A stretch of 64,000 nucleotides of DNA. It comes from Raphanus sativus. Taxonomy: Eukaryota; Streptophyta; Magnoliopsida; Brassicales; Brassicaceae. The notes under the pieces were generated by a model that made no database searches, was not told where the DNA came from, and saw nothing but the letters and a program-made list of their open reading frames with translations. The position numbers and the translations under genes are program-made. The stretch spans positions 47,596,908-47,660,907 of the forward strand of contig NC_079516.1 in the NCBI RefSeq assembly GCF_000801105.2, written 5' to 3'. This document shows positions 1 to 11,400 of the stretch, one piece after another. Each line of letters opens with the position of its first letter. The stretch's first letter is position 1.

Positions 1-237
1 AGGGCGAGCAGATGATTTGATCAAGAAAAAGTCTGTGAAATCTTTACTCCTAAGTATAGAACCCCAGAGCTTCGATACGCAACGACATCTAGCTATAACC
101 TTCACAGACAACCTCGAGAATATCTCGATAATGACATCATCTGGGATCGGGAATGTGTCTTTTTCTATTCTGTTCTCTGAGCTATGTGCACCGGAAACGC
201 TTGTATTAATTGTTGGACGATCCACAGAGACATTCAT
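1..237 (-). CDS. F-box protein, N-terminal part (cut by window edge)
   Basis: The reverse strand has an open frame from ATG at 237-235 to the window edge, giving 79 residues. After a polar leader of about 28 residues comes an F-box-like stretch, FPIPDDVIIEIFSRLSVKV, followed by RCRCVSKLWGSIL and then FTDFFLIKSSARP. This is the usual start of plant F-box proteins of the F-box-associated/kelch type, which recruit substrates to SCF (SKP1-CUL1) ubiquitin ligases through the F-box. The substrate-binding C-terminal part lies outside the window, so the subfamily cannot be told and an intact gene cannot be confirmed. The opposite-strand ORF over the same bases is a shadow that does not start with ATG. 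I do not recall this gene from the Arabidopsis collinear block, so it may be a lineage-specific F-box copy. Confidence 0.8.
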   Translation of the reverse strand, partial: MNVSVDRPTINTSVSGAHSSENRIEKDTFPIPDDVIIEIFSRLSVKVIARCRCVSKLWGSILRSKDFTDFFLIKSSARP

Positions 238-995
238 GGCGGAGACACTGAGATTAAGCCCTAGACAACCAAGGCGGCTTCTCTTGCACGGTAATCACAT
301 ATTTGATTCTGATTGTGATATAGTGGGCTGAGAATATGGAGCCCCATGTAGCCCAAAAATTATTAATGCCCATTAAAACAGCTTAGCTAATTTTTTTTTT
401 GTCAACAGCTTAGCTAATCTAATTTCTTTTTTTGGTTCTTACCAACATTCATTAGTGTAGCTACTCTAAAATTTATGTTTCAAAAAAAGCTACTCTAAAA
501 TTTATAACATCTCTTACAATTTTTTTTCTGATTAATTATGCTTTTATAAACTATTAAAAATATTAAATAAATGATTCTGTTACTCTGTAGCCAAATCTTT
601 TTAATATTTTATAAAGATTAATGTTTGATTGCACCACCCTAAACTACCATATTATATTTAAGATTAAATGTACTCTTTGCATCATGTTGATTATTTTTTA
701 TAATCTTTTTCCATTATTCTGTATAGTTTTCTCTAGAATTCAAAACCTAGATTTATTAGAGAAAAACATTAATGATCATTTAGTCAAAATTAGGTTGACT
801 AATATGTGTTTATCTTTGTATATAAATTGTGATAATATTATATTCGAGAAAGAAACGGATACACAATGGTAGATGTTGAAATACAGAGGAGAACACATAC
901 AAAAACAACATATTTAATACATATTCTCATATAAACCAAAACAAAGTAGACGCAAACAATAGCCTCAGCAAACAAAACTCTCTCTACTCAAACAC
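238..995. other. Intergenic, AT-rich
   Basis: This is the upstream side of the F-box gene on the left and the downstream (3'-UTR) side of the uclacyanin gene on the right. It is AT-rich with short T-runs. A small imperfect duplication of 'agctactctaaaatttat' lies at about 458-505. No gene or element could be assigned. Confidence 0.5.
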
Positions 996-1945
996 TTAGA
1001 ACAAATGAAGCATCATAGTTACCATAAATCCGAATCCCAAAACAAAGCTTTTACCAGAGAGGGAGGAGGAGGAGTCAGCCGGAAGAGCTCCTGCGCCGGA
1101 AAGATCAGCCGTTGTGCCGGTAGCACTAGAAGGGAAGCTCCCTACGGTTTTGGTGGTGGTGCTGCTTGAGCTAGCTGCAGGTGAACCTGGGAACAACGGC
1201 AGAGAAGTCCCAGCTGCAGCTGCCGGAGAAAGAGCCGGTGGCTGTGCTGGCAAAAGAGGCAGAGAGGAGGAAGGAAGCGGAGTTGAAGAAGAAGGAGCGA
1301 TGGGATTAAGAGGCAAAAGAGGTTGTACCGGTAGAACAGAAGAAGGTGAAGGCGCGTTTAGAGATGGGACAGAGTTTTGAAGCGGTGCGGTTGGTGCTGC
1401 TTTTGCTGTTGGAAGAATGTTTACTTCGAGTTTCATCCCTTGGGTACAATGTCCAGGCATTCCACAAATGAAGTACCTAAACATAAATTGATCAACAATT
1501 ATGAATATTGCTAAGTAATTATGTCATGTCTTAACTTGTTACCTTTTTCCAGGAGTAGTGAGAGGAACAATGGAGTTTCCATTAGCGAACGTTATAAGTG
1601 GTTTAACCGCTTGGCAGCTATCGAATTCGGGTTTTGTGACTTCAACGACGTCGTGGAATGCAGAAGGGTAAGCGAAAACTGTTCGAAGCAAAAAAAAAAC
1701 AGAGTTTTGGTTTCTAGTCTTTTTTTTTTCTGTTGAATCTTGAAACAAAGTTTAATATAAGATATGTGATTAGATTTACCAAGATTGTCTCCGACAGAAA
1801 ATGTTTGTCCTGCAGCCCACGTTCCAAGATTAGCTCCAACAGTCCAACCACTAGGACCACCAATGGTATGGTCTGTAGCTACTGCTATATCGATGAGGGT
1901 AGTGGCGAGAACGGAGATAATGATCAGCATTTCTCTGGATACCAT
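996..1945 (-). CDS. UCC1: Uclacyanin (GPI-anchored phytocyanin, UCC1-like)
   Basis: Three exons on the minus strand (1945-1780, 1678-1543, 1476-996) give 260 residues, close to the 261 I recall for Arabidopsis UCC1. Residues 1-23 form a signal peptide ([17 protein letters not shown]). The plastocyanin-like domain follows, starting [14 protein letters not shown]. Its copper ligands are His in FHDVV, then Cys, His and Met spaced as in [12 protein letters not shown]. The partner cysteine of the disulfide is in EFDSC. Next is a long Pro/Ser/Ala-rich, arabinogalactan-like linker. The hydrophobic tail ending MVTMMLHLF fits a GPI-anchor signal, so the protein should sit on the outer face of the plasma membrane. 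Family knowledge: uclacyanins are type-1 copper proteins linked to cell walls and lignin deposition. The phase-1 then phase-2 introns restore NLVFAYPS and GKRYFICG, supporting the borders. First gene of the collinear block. Confidence 0.93.
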
Positions 1946-2024
1946 TGTCTTTCTATTTCTTTTTGGTGATTGATCAGTGAGATGATGATGATGTTTGGTG
2001 CTTCATATCTGGTGTCAAATGCGT

Positions 2025-2033
2025 GTATATATA
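2025..2033 (-). promoter_or_regulatory. Probable TATA box of UCC1
   Basis: TATATATA on the reverse strand lies about 80 bp upstream of the UCC1 start codon, the usual position for a plant core promoter with a short leader. No other TATA-like run lies closer to the ATG. Confidence 0.5.
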
Positions 2034-2553
2034 GTAGTTTAAGAAGAAGAGTAGATTGAAAAGAATCTTTTGTAAGCATTATTGGTAAATAATGTTGGGA
2101 GTTAGTATTTATGTTGGAACAAGTAACGAACTAATAATGGAGCAATAATATTTTTGTTTTACCTAATCCATTAATAACCAGATAACGTTCTTGGTGCTAC
2201 ACTTGTCTCAGTCTCTCAGAGATGACCAGTTTAGCACCTAAAGCAAGTTCCTTTACTTTCTTTTTTCAAGGTTTACAAAAACAGGTAAAGTTCATAAGTA
2301 TATTATACTCCCTCTCTACGTAGTGGAAGTTACAAGTTATACCTTATATACTATCTGAAACATCACAACTTGTAAGTTTTGATGTGTCTCACAAAAATCA
2401 CTCTTAAAATCTGTACAAATAAGTTGATCCATATAAACATATAATATCCTTCTCATTAAATAATTACAAAATCAATTACTAATCTACAAAAATATATCTA
2501 TTTCTATTTTTTTAAAAATAAAAACTACGAAATTACTTAATATAGTTAACATA
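2034..2553. other. UCC1 upstream region
   Basis: AT-rich upstream DNA of the minus-strand uclacyanin gene. No further gene seen. It gives way to repeat DNA at about 2550. Confidence 0.4.
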
Positions 2554-2579
2554 TCTACTAATAATAGGAATTCCAAACA

Positions 2580-3455
2580 ATGTTAAAAAATTATGAATTT
2601 TTATAGAAATTTTATTTTTTGTTAAAAATTGTGTCTTTTCATTATTTGTTTAAATATTTGTGAATTATTTAGTATTTAAATTGAAAACATGTAATTATTT
2701 AAATGAAAAGTTGTGACTATTCATATATGTATCATTTCAAAATAACTACTTTTAAATTGAAAATATATGACTATTTAAATTGAAAAATTGCAACTATTCA
2801 TATAATTATCATTTCAAAATAACTACATTTAAATTAAAAATTTGTGACTATTCATATATATAGAAAGTTGCATCTCTTAACTTTTTGTACAAATATTTAT
2901 GTATTTTCGTTTTATTATGCTTTTATCTATTTATTAATATTTCATAAATTTTTGAAATTTTTTATATCTAAAAATCAGTGTATTAAAATGAAAAATTAAA
3001 TCTCTTGAGTTTTATACATGAAAGTTTCATCTCCTATATGTTTTACATGAAAAAACCCTAACATTGTTGAAAAGTTGTGTATTTTTGAATACATTTTATT
3101 TCTTGTTAAAATTTATATATTTTCATTATATATTAAGGTGTGTCTTTTTATTGTTTGTTTCAAGAGTTGTGTATAAGTTAGTATTTAAATTTTATACAAA
3201 TATATTTGTTTTCAAATTTGCATATTACACATATCTAATGATTTTGTAATACTAACTAAATCAAATTAGTTTACGAGGCGTACGTACTTCTTCGTTGACG
3301 ACATAATAAACGATATATTTTTATTTAAAAAGATTTTAATCTTTCAAAAGAGATTTTTTTTATTTATTATAAAGTTATATAATTTAAAATTTTAGAGTAA
3401 CTTACTTAAATTAATAAAAGATGTATAAATGTTTTGGTATGAAAATATATAATTT
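2580..3455 (+). repeat. Left direct repeat flanking the satellite block
   Basis: This AT-rich stretch matches 15906-16745 in the same orientation and order. Shared landmarks include GTGACTATTCATATATGTA, ATCATTTCAAAATAAC, CAAGAGTTGTGTATAAGTTA and AATTTTAGAGTAACTTAC. Divergence is noticeable (small indels, many substitutions), so the copies are old. Within the copy, the part near 2570-2650 resembles the part near 3060-3150, so it also has an internal repeat. Confidence 0.75.
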
Positions 3456-5703
3456 TTTATACAGTATTTGAACTCTATATCCAAATTTTTTTGTGAAATG
3501 TCATAAGACTTTCTTGGAATGTTCTAAGAAGTTCTTAAATTGTATTTGAAAGTCACTACCGTATACACTGGTTTGTTTCGAAACAATTTTGAGAGATTTT
3601 GGAGTTATTTAAATGCATAACTGCACATAATTTTTAGGATTTTCAGAGTTTTATGAATTTGATGTGATCGTCATTACCCTGTCCACACATTTTAAGCAAC
3701 TTTGGGAGATTTTGAATTTTTTTGAAATGTATAATTGCACAGAATCTTCAGAATTTTATCTATTAATTGAGAACTAGCTATGGTGATATTGAGCTCATCT
3801 TTTCAGAAACAGTAAACATTTTGATTAACTTTCTAATGCCACCAGTTTGAGGACAATCGGGTCCTTAGTTAAAAGTTTTGATAATTTTACTGAAGAGTGG
3901 TCGTTTGACGAAAAGGAAACTTAATATCCTAAGCCATCTGTGGACATTGCACAAAATGTTGTGGAATGTCAGCAGACATCCTTGGAATGCCATAAGACTT
4001 CTTTGGAATGTCATAAGACTTCTTTGGAATGCCCTGAGACGTTCCTAAACTGTATTTAAACGTCATTACCATATCCACTGGTTTGTTTCGAGCAATTTTG
4101 GGAGATTTTAGAGTTATTTAAATACATAACTATACAAAATTTTCAGAAAGTTCAAAAATTTCAGAGTTTTATGAACTTAACAAGTTATGATAGTTTCACT
4201 GAAGAGTGGTCGTTTAACGCACGAAGAAGAAACTTAATATCGTAAGAAATCTGTGGACATTGCACATAAGGTTGTGGAATATCACCATACATCCTTAGAA
4301 TGTCATAAGACTTCTTTGGAATGTCATAAGACTTCCTTGGAATGTCCTGAGACGTTCTTAAACTGTATTTGAACGTCATTACTGTATCCATTGGTTTATT
4401 TCGAACAATTTAGGGATATTTTAGAGTTATTAAAATACATAACTGCACAAATTTTTCAGAATTTTCAGGGTTTTATGAACTTTATGTGATCGTCATTACC
4501 TTGCTCACTGATACGTTTTAAGCAACTTTGGAAGATTTTTGGTTTTTTTTGTAATGTATAATTGCACATAATCTTCAAAATTTTATTTATTGATAGAGAA
4601 CTAGCTATGGTGAAATTGAGCTCATCTTTTTAGAAATGGTAGAGATCTTGATTAGCTTTCCAATGCCACCAGTTTAAGGTCAATCGGAGTCCTTAGTCAA
4701 AAGTTTTGATAATTTTACCGAAGAGTGGTCGTTTGACGCACGAAGAGGAAACTTAAGATCCTAAGCCATCCGTGTCCATTGCACATATGGTTGTGGAATA
4801 TAAGCAGACATCCTTGGAATGTCATAAGAATTCTTTGGAATGTCATAAGACTTCTTTGGAATGTCCTGAGACGTTCCTCAACTGTATTTGAGCATCATTA
4901 CCCTATTTTGGTTTGTTTCGAGCAATTTTAGAAGATTTTAAAGTTATTTAAATTCATAATTACACAAAACTTTCAAAATTTTCAGAAATTTCAGAGTTTT
5001 ATGAACTAAACAATGCCACCAGTTTGAGGTCAATCGTGGTCCTTAGTCAAAAGTTATGATAGTTTTACTGAAGAGTGGTCGTTTGACACACGAAGAAAAA
5101 ATTTAATATTTTAAGACATTTGTGGACATTGCACATAAGGTTGTGGAATGTCACCAGACATCTTTGGAATGTCATAAGACTTCATTGGAATGTCATAAGA
5201 CTTCCTTGGAATGTCATAAGACTTCCTTGGAATGTTCAGAGACGTTACTAAATTGTATTTGAACGTCATTACTGTTTCCATTGGTTTGTTTCGAACAATT
5301 TTGGGAGATTTTGAAGTTATTTAAATACATAACTGCACAAAAATTTCAGAATTTTTCAGAAATTTCAAGGATTTATGAACTTTATGTGATCGTCATTACC
5401 CTGTCCACTGTTACGTTTTAAGAAACTTGGGGAGATTTTGAGTTTTTTTGTAATGTATAATTGCAAATAATCTTCAAAATTTTATCTATTGATAGAGAAC
5501 TAACTATGGTGAAATTGAGCTCATCTTTTAAGAAACGGTAGAGATTTTGATTAGTTTTCCAATGCCACCAGTTTGAGGTCACCCTCGGTTCTTAGTCAAA
5601 AGTTTTGATAATTTTACTGAAGAGTGGTCGTTTGACGCACGAAGAGAAAACTTAATATCCTAAGCCATCTGTGGACATTGCACATAAGATTGTGGAATGT
5701 AAG

Positions 5704-5830
5704 CAGACATCCTTGGAATGTCAAAAGACATCATTGGAATGTCATAAGACTCCTTTAGAATGTCATAAGACTTCCTTGGAATGTCATAAGACTTCCTTGG
5801 AATGTCATAAGACTTCCTTGGAATGTCATG
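5704..5830 (+). repeat. 21-bp minisatellite cluster (longest example)
   Basis: Units of 21 bp with core TGGAATGTCATAAGACTTC are repeated head to tail, here six or so copies. Because 21 is a multiple of three, the cluster reads as a seven-residue repeat, ECHKTSL on the plus strand and KSYDIPR on the minus strand. This explains the many small ORFs in the block. Other modules carry two to five units. Confidence 0.85.
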
Positions 5831-7717
5831 AAACGTTCCTAAACTGTATTTATACGTCATTACCCTATTTTGGTTTGTTTCGAGCAATTTTGGGAGACTT
5901 TGAAGTTATTTAAATTCATAACTGCACAAAACTTTCAGAATTTTTAGAAATTTCAGAGTTTTATTAACTAACTTAACAATGCCACCAGTTTGAGGTCAAT
6001 CGGGGTCCTTAGTCAAAAGTTATGATAGGTTTACTGAAGAGTGGTCGTTTGACGCACGTAGAGGAAACTTAATATCCTAAGACATTTGTGGACATTGCAC
6101 ATAAGATTGTGGAATGTCAGCAGACATCCTTGAAATGTCATAAGACTTCTTTGAAATGTCATAAGATTTCCTTGAAATGTCTTGAGACATTCTTAAACTG
6201 TATTTGAACGTCATTACTGTATCCACTCGTTTATTTCGAACAATTTTGGGAGAATTTAGAGTTGTTTAAATACATAATGTACAAAAATTTCAGAATTTTT
6301 AGAAATTTCAGTGTTTTATGAACTTTATGTGATCGTCATTAACTTGGCTACTGATACAATTTAAGCAACTTTAGGACATTTTGAGTTTTTTTGTAACGTA
6401 TAATTGAACATAATCTTCAAAATTTTATCTATTGATAAAGAACTAGCTATGATGAAATTGAACTCATCTTTTCAGAAACGGTAGAGATTTTATTAGCTTT
6501 CCAATGCCACCATTTTGAGGTCAATCGGGGTTTTTAGTCAAAGGTTTTGATAATTTTACCGAAGAGTGGTCGTTTGACGCACAAAGGGGAAATTTAATAT
6601 CCTAAGCCATCTGTGGACATTGCATATAAGGTTTTGGAAAGTCAACAGACATCCTTGGAATGTCATAAGACTTCTTTGGAATATCATAAGACTTCTTTGG
6701 AATGTCTTCAGATGTTCCTAAACTGAATTTGAATGTCATTACCCTATTTTGGTTTGTTTCGAGCAATTTTGGGAGATTTTGAAGTTATTTAAATTCATAA
6801 CTGCACAAAATTTTATGAATTTTCAGAAATTTCAGAGTTTTATGAACTTAACAATGCCACCAGCTTGAGGTCAATCGGGGTCCTTAGTCAAAAGTTATGA
6901 TAGTTTTACTGAAGAGTGATCGTTTAACGCACGAAGAAGAAATTGAATAACCTAAGACATCTGTGGACATTGCACATAAGACTGTGGAATGTCACCAAAC
7001 ATCCTTGGAATGTCACCAAACATCTTTAGAATGTCATAAGACTTCTTTAGAGTGTCATAAGACTTTCATGGAATGTCATAAGACTTCTTTGGAATGTCCT
7101 GAGACGTTCATAAAATGTATTTGAACGTCATTACTGTATCGACTGGTTTGTTTTCGAACAATTTTGAGAGATTTTGGAGTTATTTAAATACATAACTGCA
7201 CAAAATTTTCAGAGTTTTTTGAAATTTCAGAGTTTTATGAATTTTATGTGATTGTCATTACCTTGCCCACTGGTATGTATTAAGCAACTTACGGATATTT
7301 TGAGTTTTTTTGTAATGTATAATTGCACAGAATCTTCTAATGCCACTAGTTTGAGGTCAATCGGGGTCCTTAGTCAAAAGTTATGATAGTTTTACTGAAG
7401 AGTGGTCGTTTGACGCACGAAGAGGAAACTTAATATCCAAAGAAATATGTGGACATTGCACATAAGGTTGTGGAATGTCATAAGACTTCTTTGGAATGTC
7501 ATAAGACTTCTTTGGAATGTTCTGAGACGAACCTAAACTGCATTTAAACGTCATTACCCTATCCACTAGTTTGTTACGAGCAATTTTGGGAGATTTTAGA
7601 GTTATTTAAATACATAACTACACAGAATCTTCAGAATTTTATCTATTGATAGATAACTAACTATGGTGATTTTGAGCTCATCTTCTCACAAACGGTAGAG
7701 ATTTTGATTATCTTAAC

Positions 7718-8423
7718 TAGGCATGGGCATAAAATCCGGAACCCGAAATCTGAACCGAACCCGAACCGAAAAACCTGACCCGTTATCCGATCTGAAATGT
7801 AAAAATATCTGAACGGGTCTTGTAGGATGGTATAAAAAATATCCGAACCCGAAGTGTTATTAACCGAGTCCGAACGGGTAACTCGAAAACCCGAAACTAA
7901 TAGTTAATATAAATATTTTGAAAAATATATAATTATTATAGTTATTAAATTTAATATTCGTGGTAATACGATATATAATAATAAATATTAACAATATTAA
8001 AAATATTTTAAGTACACAATTATTATAAATAAGTAATTTAAAATTTGTTCATTGGAATAACAAGTCTACTCTCTATAATATAATGTATATTGTTTATAAA
8101 TAATGTTTATTTTCATACTTGATTTAACATTTTATTGTTATTCTAGTAATTTTATGTGTGATAGATTAATTTTTATTAGTTTAGTTGTTTTTCTTTTTTT
8201 TACTTTGGTTATATCCGAACCGAACCGATATAACCCGAACCCGAATGATATATGGTTACTTTATGGGTTCAGGACGCAATATAATTTTTAACCGAACCCG
8301 AAGTGTTATTATCCTAACCCGGCCCGTACTAATGGAATTTTACTATGGGACCTAGGATCGTGAACCCGAAAACCCGAAAAAACCCGATCCGAACACCAAC
8401 GGGTACCCAAACGCCCATGCCTA
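7718..8423. mobile_element. hAT-like non-autonomous transposon nested in the array
   Basis: The ends are inverted: TAGGCATGGGC on the left and GCCCATGCCTA on the right. An exact 8-bp target duplication, ATCTTAAC, lies at 7710-7717 and 8424-8431. The empty site is visible elsewhere in the array (GATTATCTTAACAATGCCAC near 12320), which proves the insertion. Length is 706 bp. The arms are rich in ACCCGAAC-type motifs around an AT-rich centre. No transposase frame is present. The 8-bp duplication points to the hAT superfamily. Confidence 0.88.
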
Positions 8424-11400
8424 ATCTTAACAATGCCACCAGTTTGAGGTCAATCGGATCCATAGTCAACAGTTATAATAATTTTACTGAAAAGTGGTCA
8501 TTTGACGCACGAAGAAAAAACTTAATATCCTAAGACATATGTGGACAATGCACATAAGGTTGTGGAATGTCACCAGACATCTTTGGAATGTCATAAGACT
8601 TCCCTTGAAATGTCCTTAAACGTTCTTAAACTGTATTTGAACGTCATTACTGTATCCACTGGTTTGTTTCGATCAATTTTAGGAGATTTTGGAGTTATTT
8701 AAAAACATAACTGCAAATTTTTTTAGGAATTTTTAAGTTTTATGAACTTAACAATGCCACCAGTTCGAGGTCAATCAGGGTCCTTAGTCAAAAGTTATGA
8801 TAGTTTTATTGAAGAGTGGTCGTTTAACGCACGAAGAATAAATTTAATATATTAAGACATATGTGAACATTGCACATAAGGTTGTGGAATGCCATAAGAC
8901 GTCTTTAGGATGTCATAAGACTTCCATGGAATGTCCAGAGACGTTCCTAAATTATATTTGAACGTCATTACTGTATCCACTGGTTTGTTTCGAACAATTT
9001 TGGGAGATTTTGGAGTTATTTAAATACATAACTGCACAAATTTTCAGAATTTTTAGAAATTTCAGGGTTTTATGAACTTTATGTGATCGTCATTACCCTA
9101 CCCACTTGTACGTTTTTAGTAACTTTGGGAGATTTTGAATTTTTTTTTGTAATATAAAATTGCACATAATCTTCAAAATTTTATCTATTGACAGAGAATT
9201 AGCTATGGTGAAATTGTGCTCATCTTTTCAGAAACGGTAGAGATTTTTATTAGTTTTCCGAGGTCAACCGCGGTTCTTAGTAAAAAATTTTGATAGTTTT
9301 ACTGAATAGTATTCGTTTGACGCACGAAGAGGAAACTTAATATCATAAGCCATATGTGGACATTGCACATAAGGTTGTGGAATGTAAGCAGACATCCTTG
9401 GAATGTCATAAGATTTATTTGGAATGTCATAAGACTTCCTTGGAATGTCATGAGACGTTCTTAAATTGTATTTAAACGTCATTACCCTATTTTGGTTTGT
9501 TTCGAGCAATTTTTTGGAAGATTTTGGAGTTATTTAAATTCATAAATGAACAAAACTTTCAAAAATTTCATAAGACTTCTTTGGAATGTCATAAGACTTC
9601 TTTGGAATGTCATAAGGCTTCTTTGGAATGTCATAAAATTTCCTTGGAATGTCCTGAGACGTTCCTAAAATGTATTTGAACGTCTTTACTATATCCACTA
9701 GTTTGTTTTGAACAATTTTGGGAGATTTTGGAGTTATTTAAATACATAATTGCATAAAATTTTCAGAATTTTTAGAAATTTCAGAGTTTTATGAACTTTA
9801 TGTGATCTTCATTACCGTGCCCACTGGTACGTTTTAAGCAACTTTGAGAGATTAAGAGTTTTTTTTGGAATGTATAATTGCACATAATCTTCAAAATTTT
9901 ATCTATTGATATAGAACTAGATAGCGGTGAAATTGAGCTCATCTTTTCAAAAACGGTAGAGATTTTGATTAGCTTTCCAATGCCACCACTTTGAGGTCAA
10001 TCGAGGTTTTTAGTCAAAAGTTTTGATAGTTTTACTGAAGAGTGGTCGTTTGACGCACAAAGAGGAAACTTAATAGGGTAAGACATCTCTGGACATTGCA
10101 TATAAGGTTGTGGAATGTCAGCAGACATCCTTGGAATGTCATATGACTTCTTTAAAATGTCATATGACTTCTTTAAAATGTCATATGAGTTCCTGAGAAT
10201 ATTCTAAAATGTTCCTAAACTGTATTTAAACGTCATTACCTTATACACTAGTTTGTTTTGAGCAATTTTGAGAGAATTTGGAGTTATTTAAATGCATAAC
10301 TACACAGAATCTTCAGAATTTTATTTATTGATAGAGAACAATCTATGGTGATTTTGGGCTCATCTTTTCACAAACGATAGATATTTTGATTATCTTAATA
10401 ATGCCACCAGTTTGAGGTCAATCGGGTCCTTAGTCAAGAGTTATAATAATTTTACTGAAAAGTGGTCGTTTGACGCACGAAGAAGAAACTTAATATCCTA
10501 AGATATATGTGGACAATGCACATAAGGTTGTGGAATGTAAGGAGACATCCTTGGAATGTCGTAAGACTTCTTTGGAATGTCATAAAACTTTCTTGGAATG
10601 TCATGAAACGTTCATAAACTGTATTTAAACGTCATTACCCTATTTTGGTTTGTTTCGAGCAGTTTTAGGAGATTTTGGAGTTATTTAAATTCATAACTGC
10701 ACAAAACTTCCAGAAATTTCATAAGACTATATTTGAACGTCATTACTGTCTCCACTCGTTTATTTCGGAAAAAAATTGGGAGATTTTGAAATTGTTTAAA
10801 TACTTAACTGCACAAAGTTTTCAGAAATTTCAGAAATTTCAGAGTTTTATAAACATTATGTGATCGTCATTACCCTACCCTCTGGTACATTTTAAGCAAC
10901 TTTGAGAGATTTTGAGTTTTTTGTATTGTATAATTGAACATAATCTTCAAAATTTTATCTATTGATAAAGAACTAACTATGGTGAAATTGAACTCATCTT
11001 TTCAGAAACGGTAGAGATTTTGATTAGTTTTCCAATGCCACCAGTTTGAGGTCAATCGGGGTTTTTAGTCAAAAGTTTTGATAATTTTACTGAAGAGTGG
11101 TCGTTTGACGCACGAAGAGAAAACTTAATATCATAAGCCATCTGTGGACATTGCACATAATGTTGTGGAAAGTCAACATACTACTTTGGAATGTCAAAAG
11201 ACTTCTTTGGAATGGCATAAGATTTCCTTGGAATGTCTTCAGTCGTTCCTAAACTGTATTTGAATGTCATTACCCTATTGTGGTTTGTTTCGAGCAACTT
11301 TGGGAGATTTTGAAGTTATTTAAATTTATAACTGCATAAAATTTTAAGAATTTTCAGAAATTTCAGAGTTTTATGAACTTAACAATGCTACCAGCTTGAG

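Noticed and set aside
17..331. 104-codon plus-strand frame at the left end
   Set aside because: It starts at a TTG and overlaps in antisense the well-supported F-box frame on the minus strand.
1114..1380. Gly/Glu-rich plus-strand frame
   Set aside because: Antisense shadow of the Pro/Ser/Ala-rich linker of uclacyanin.
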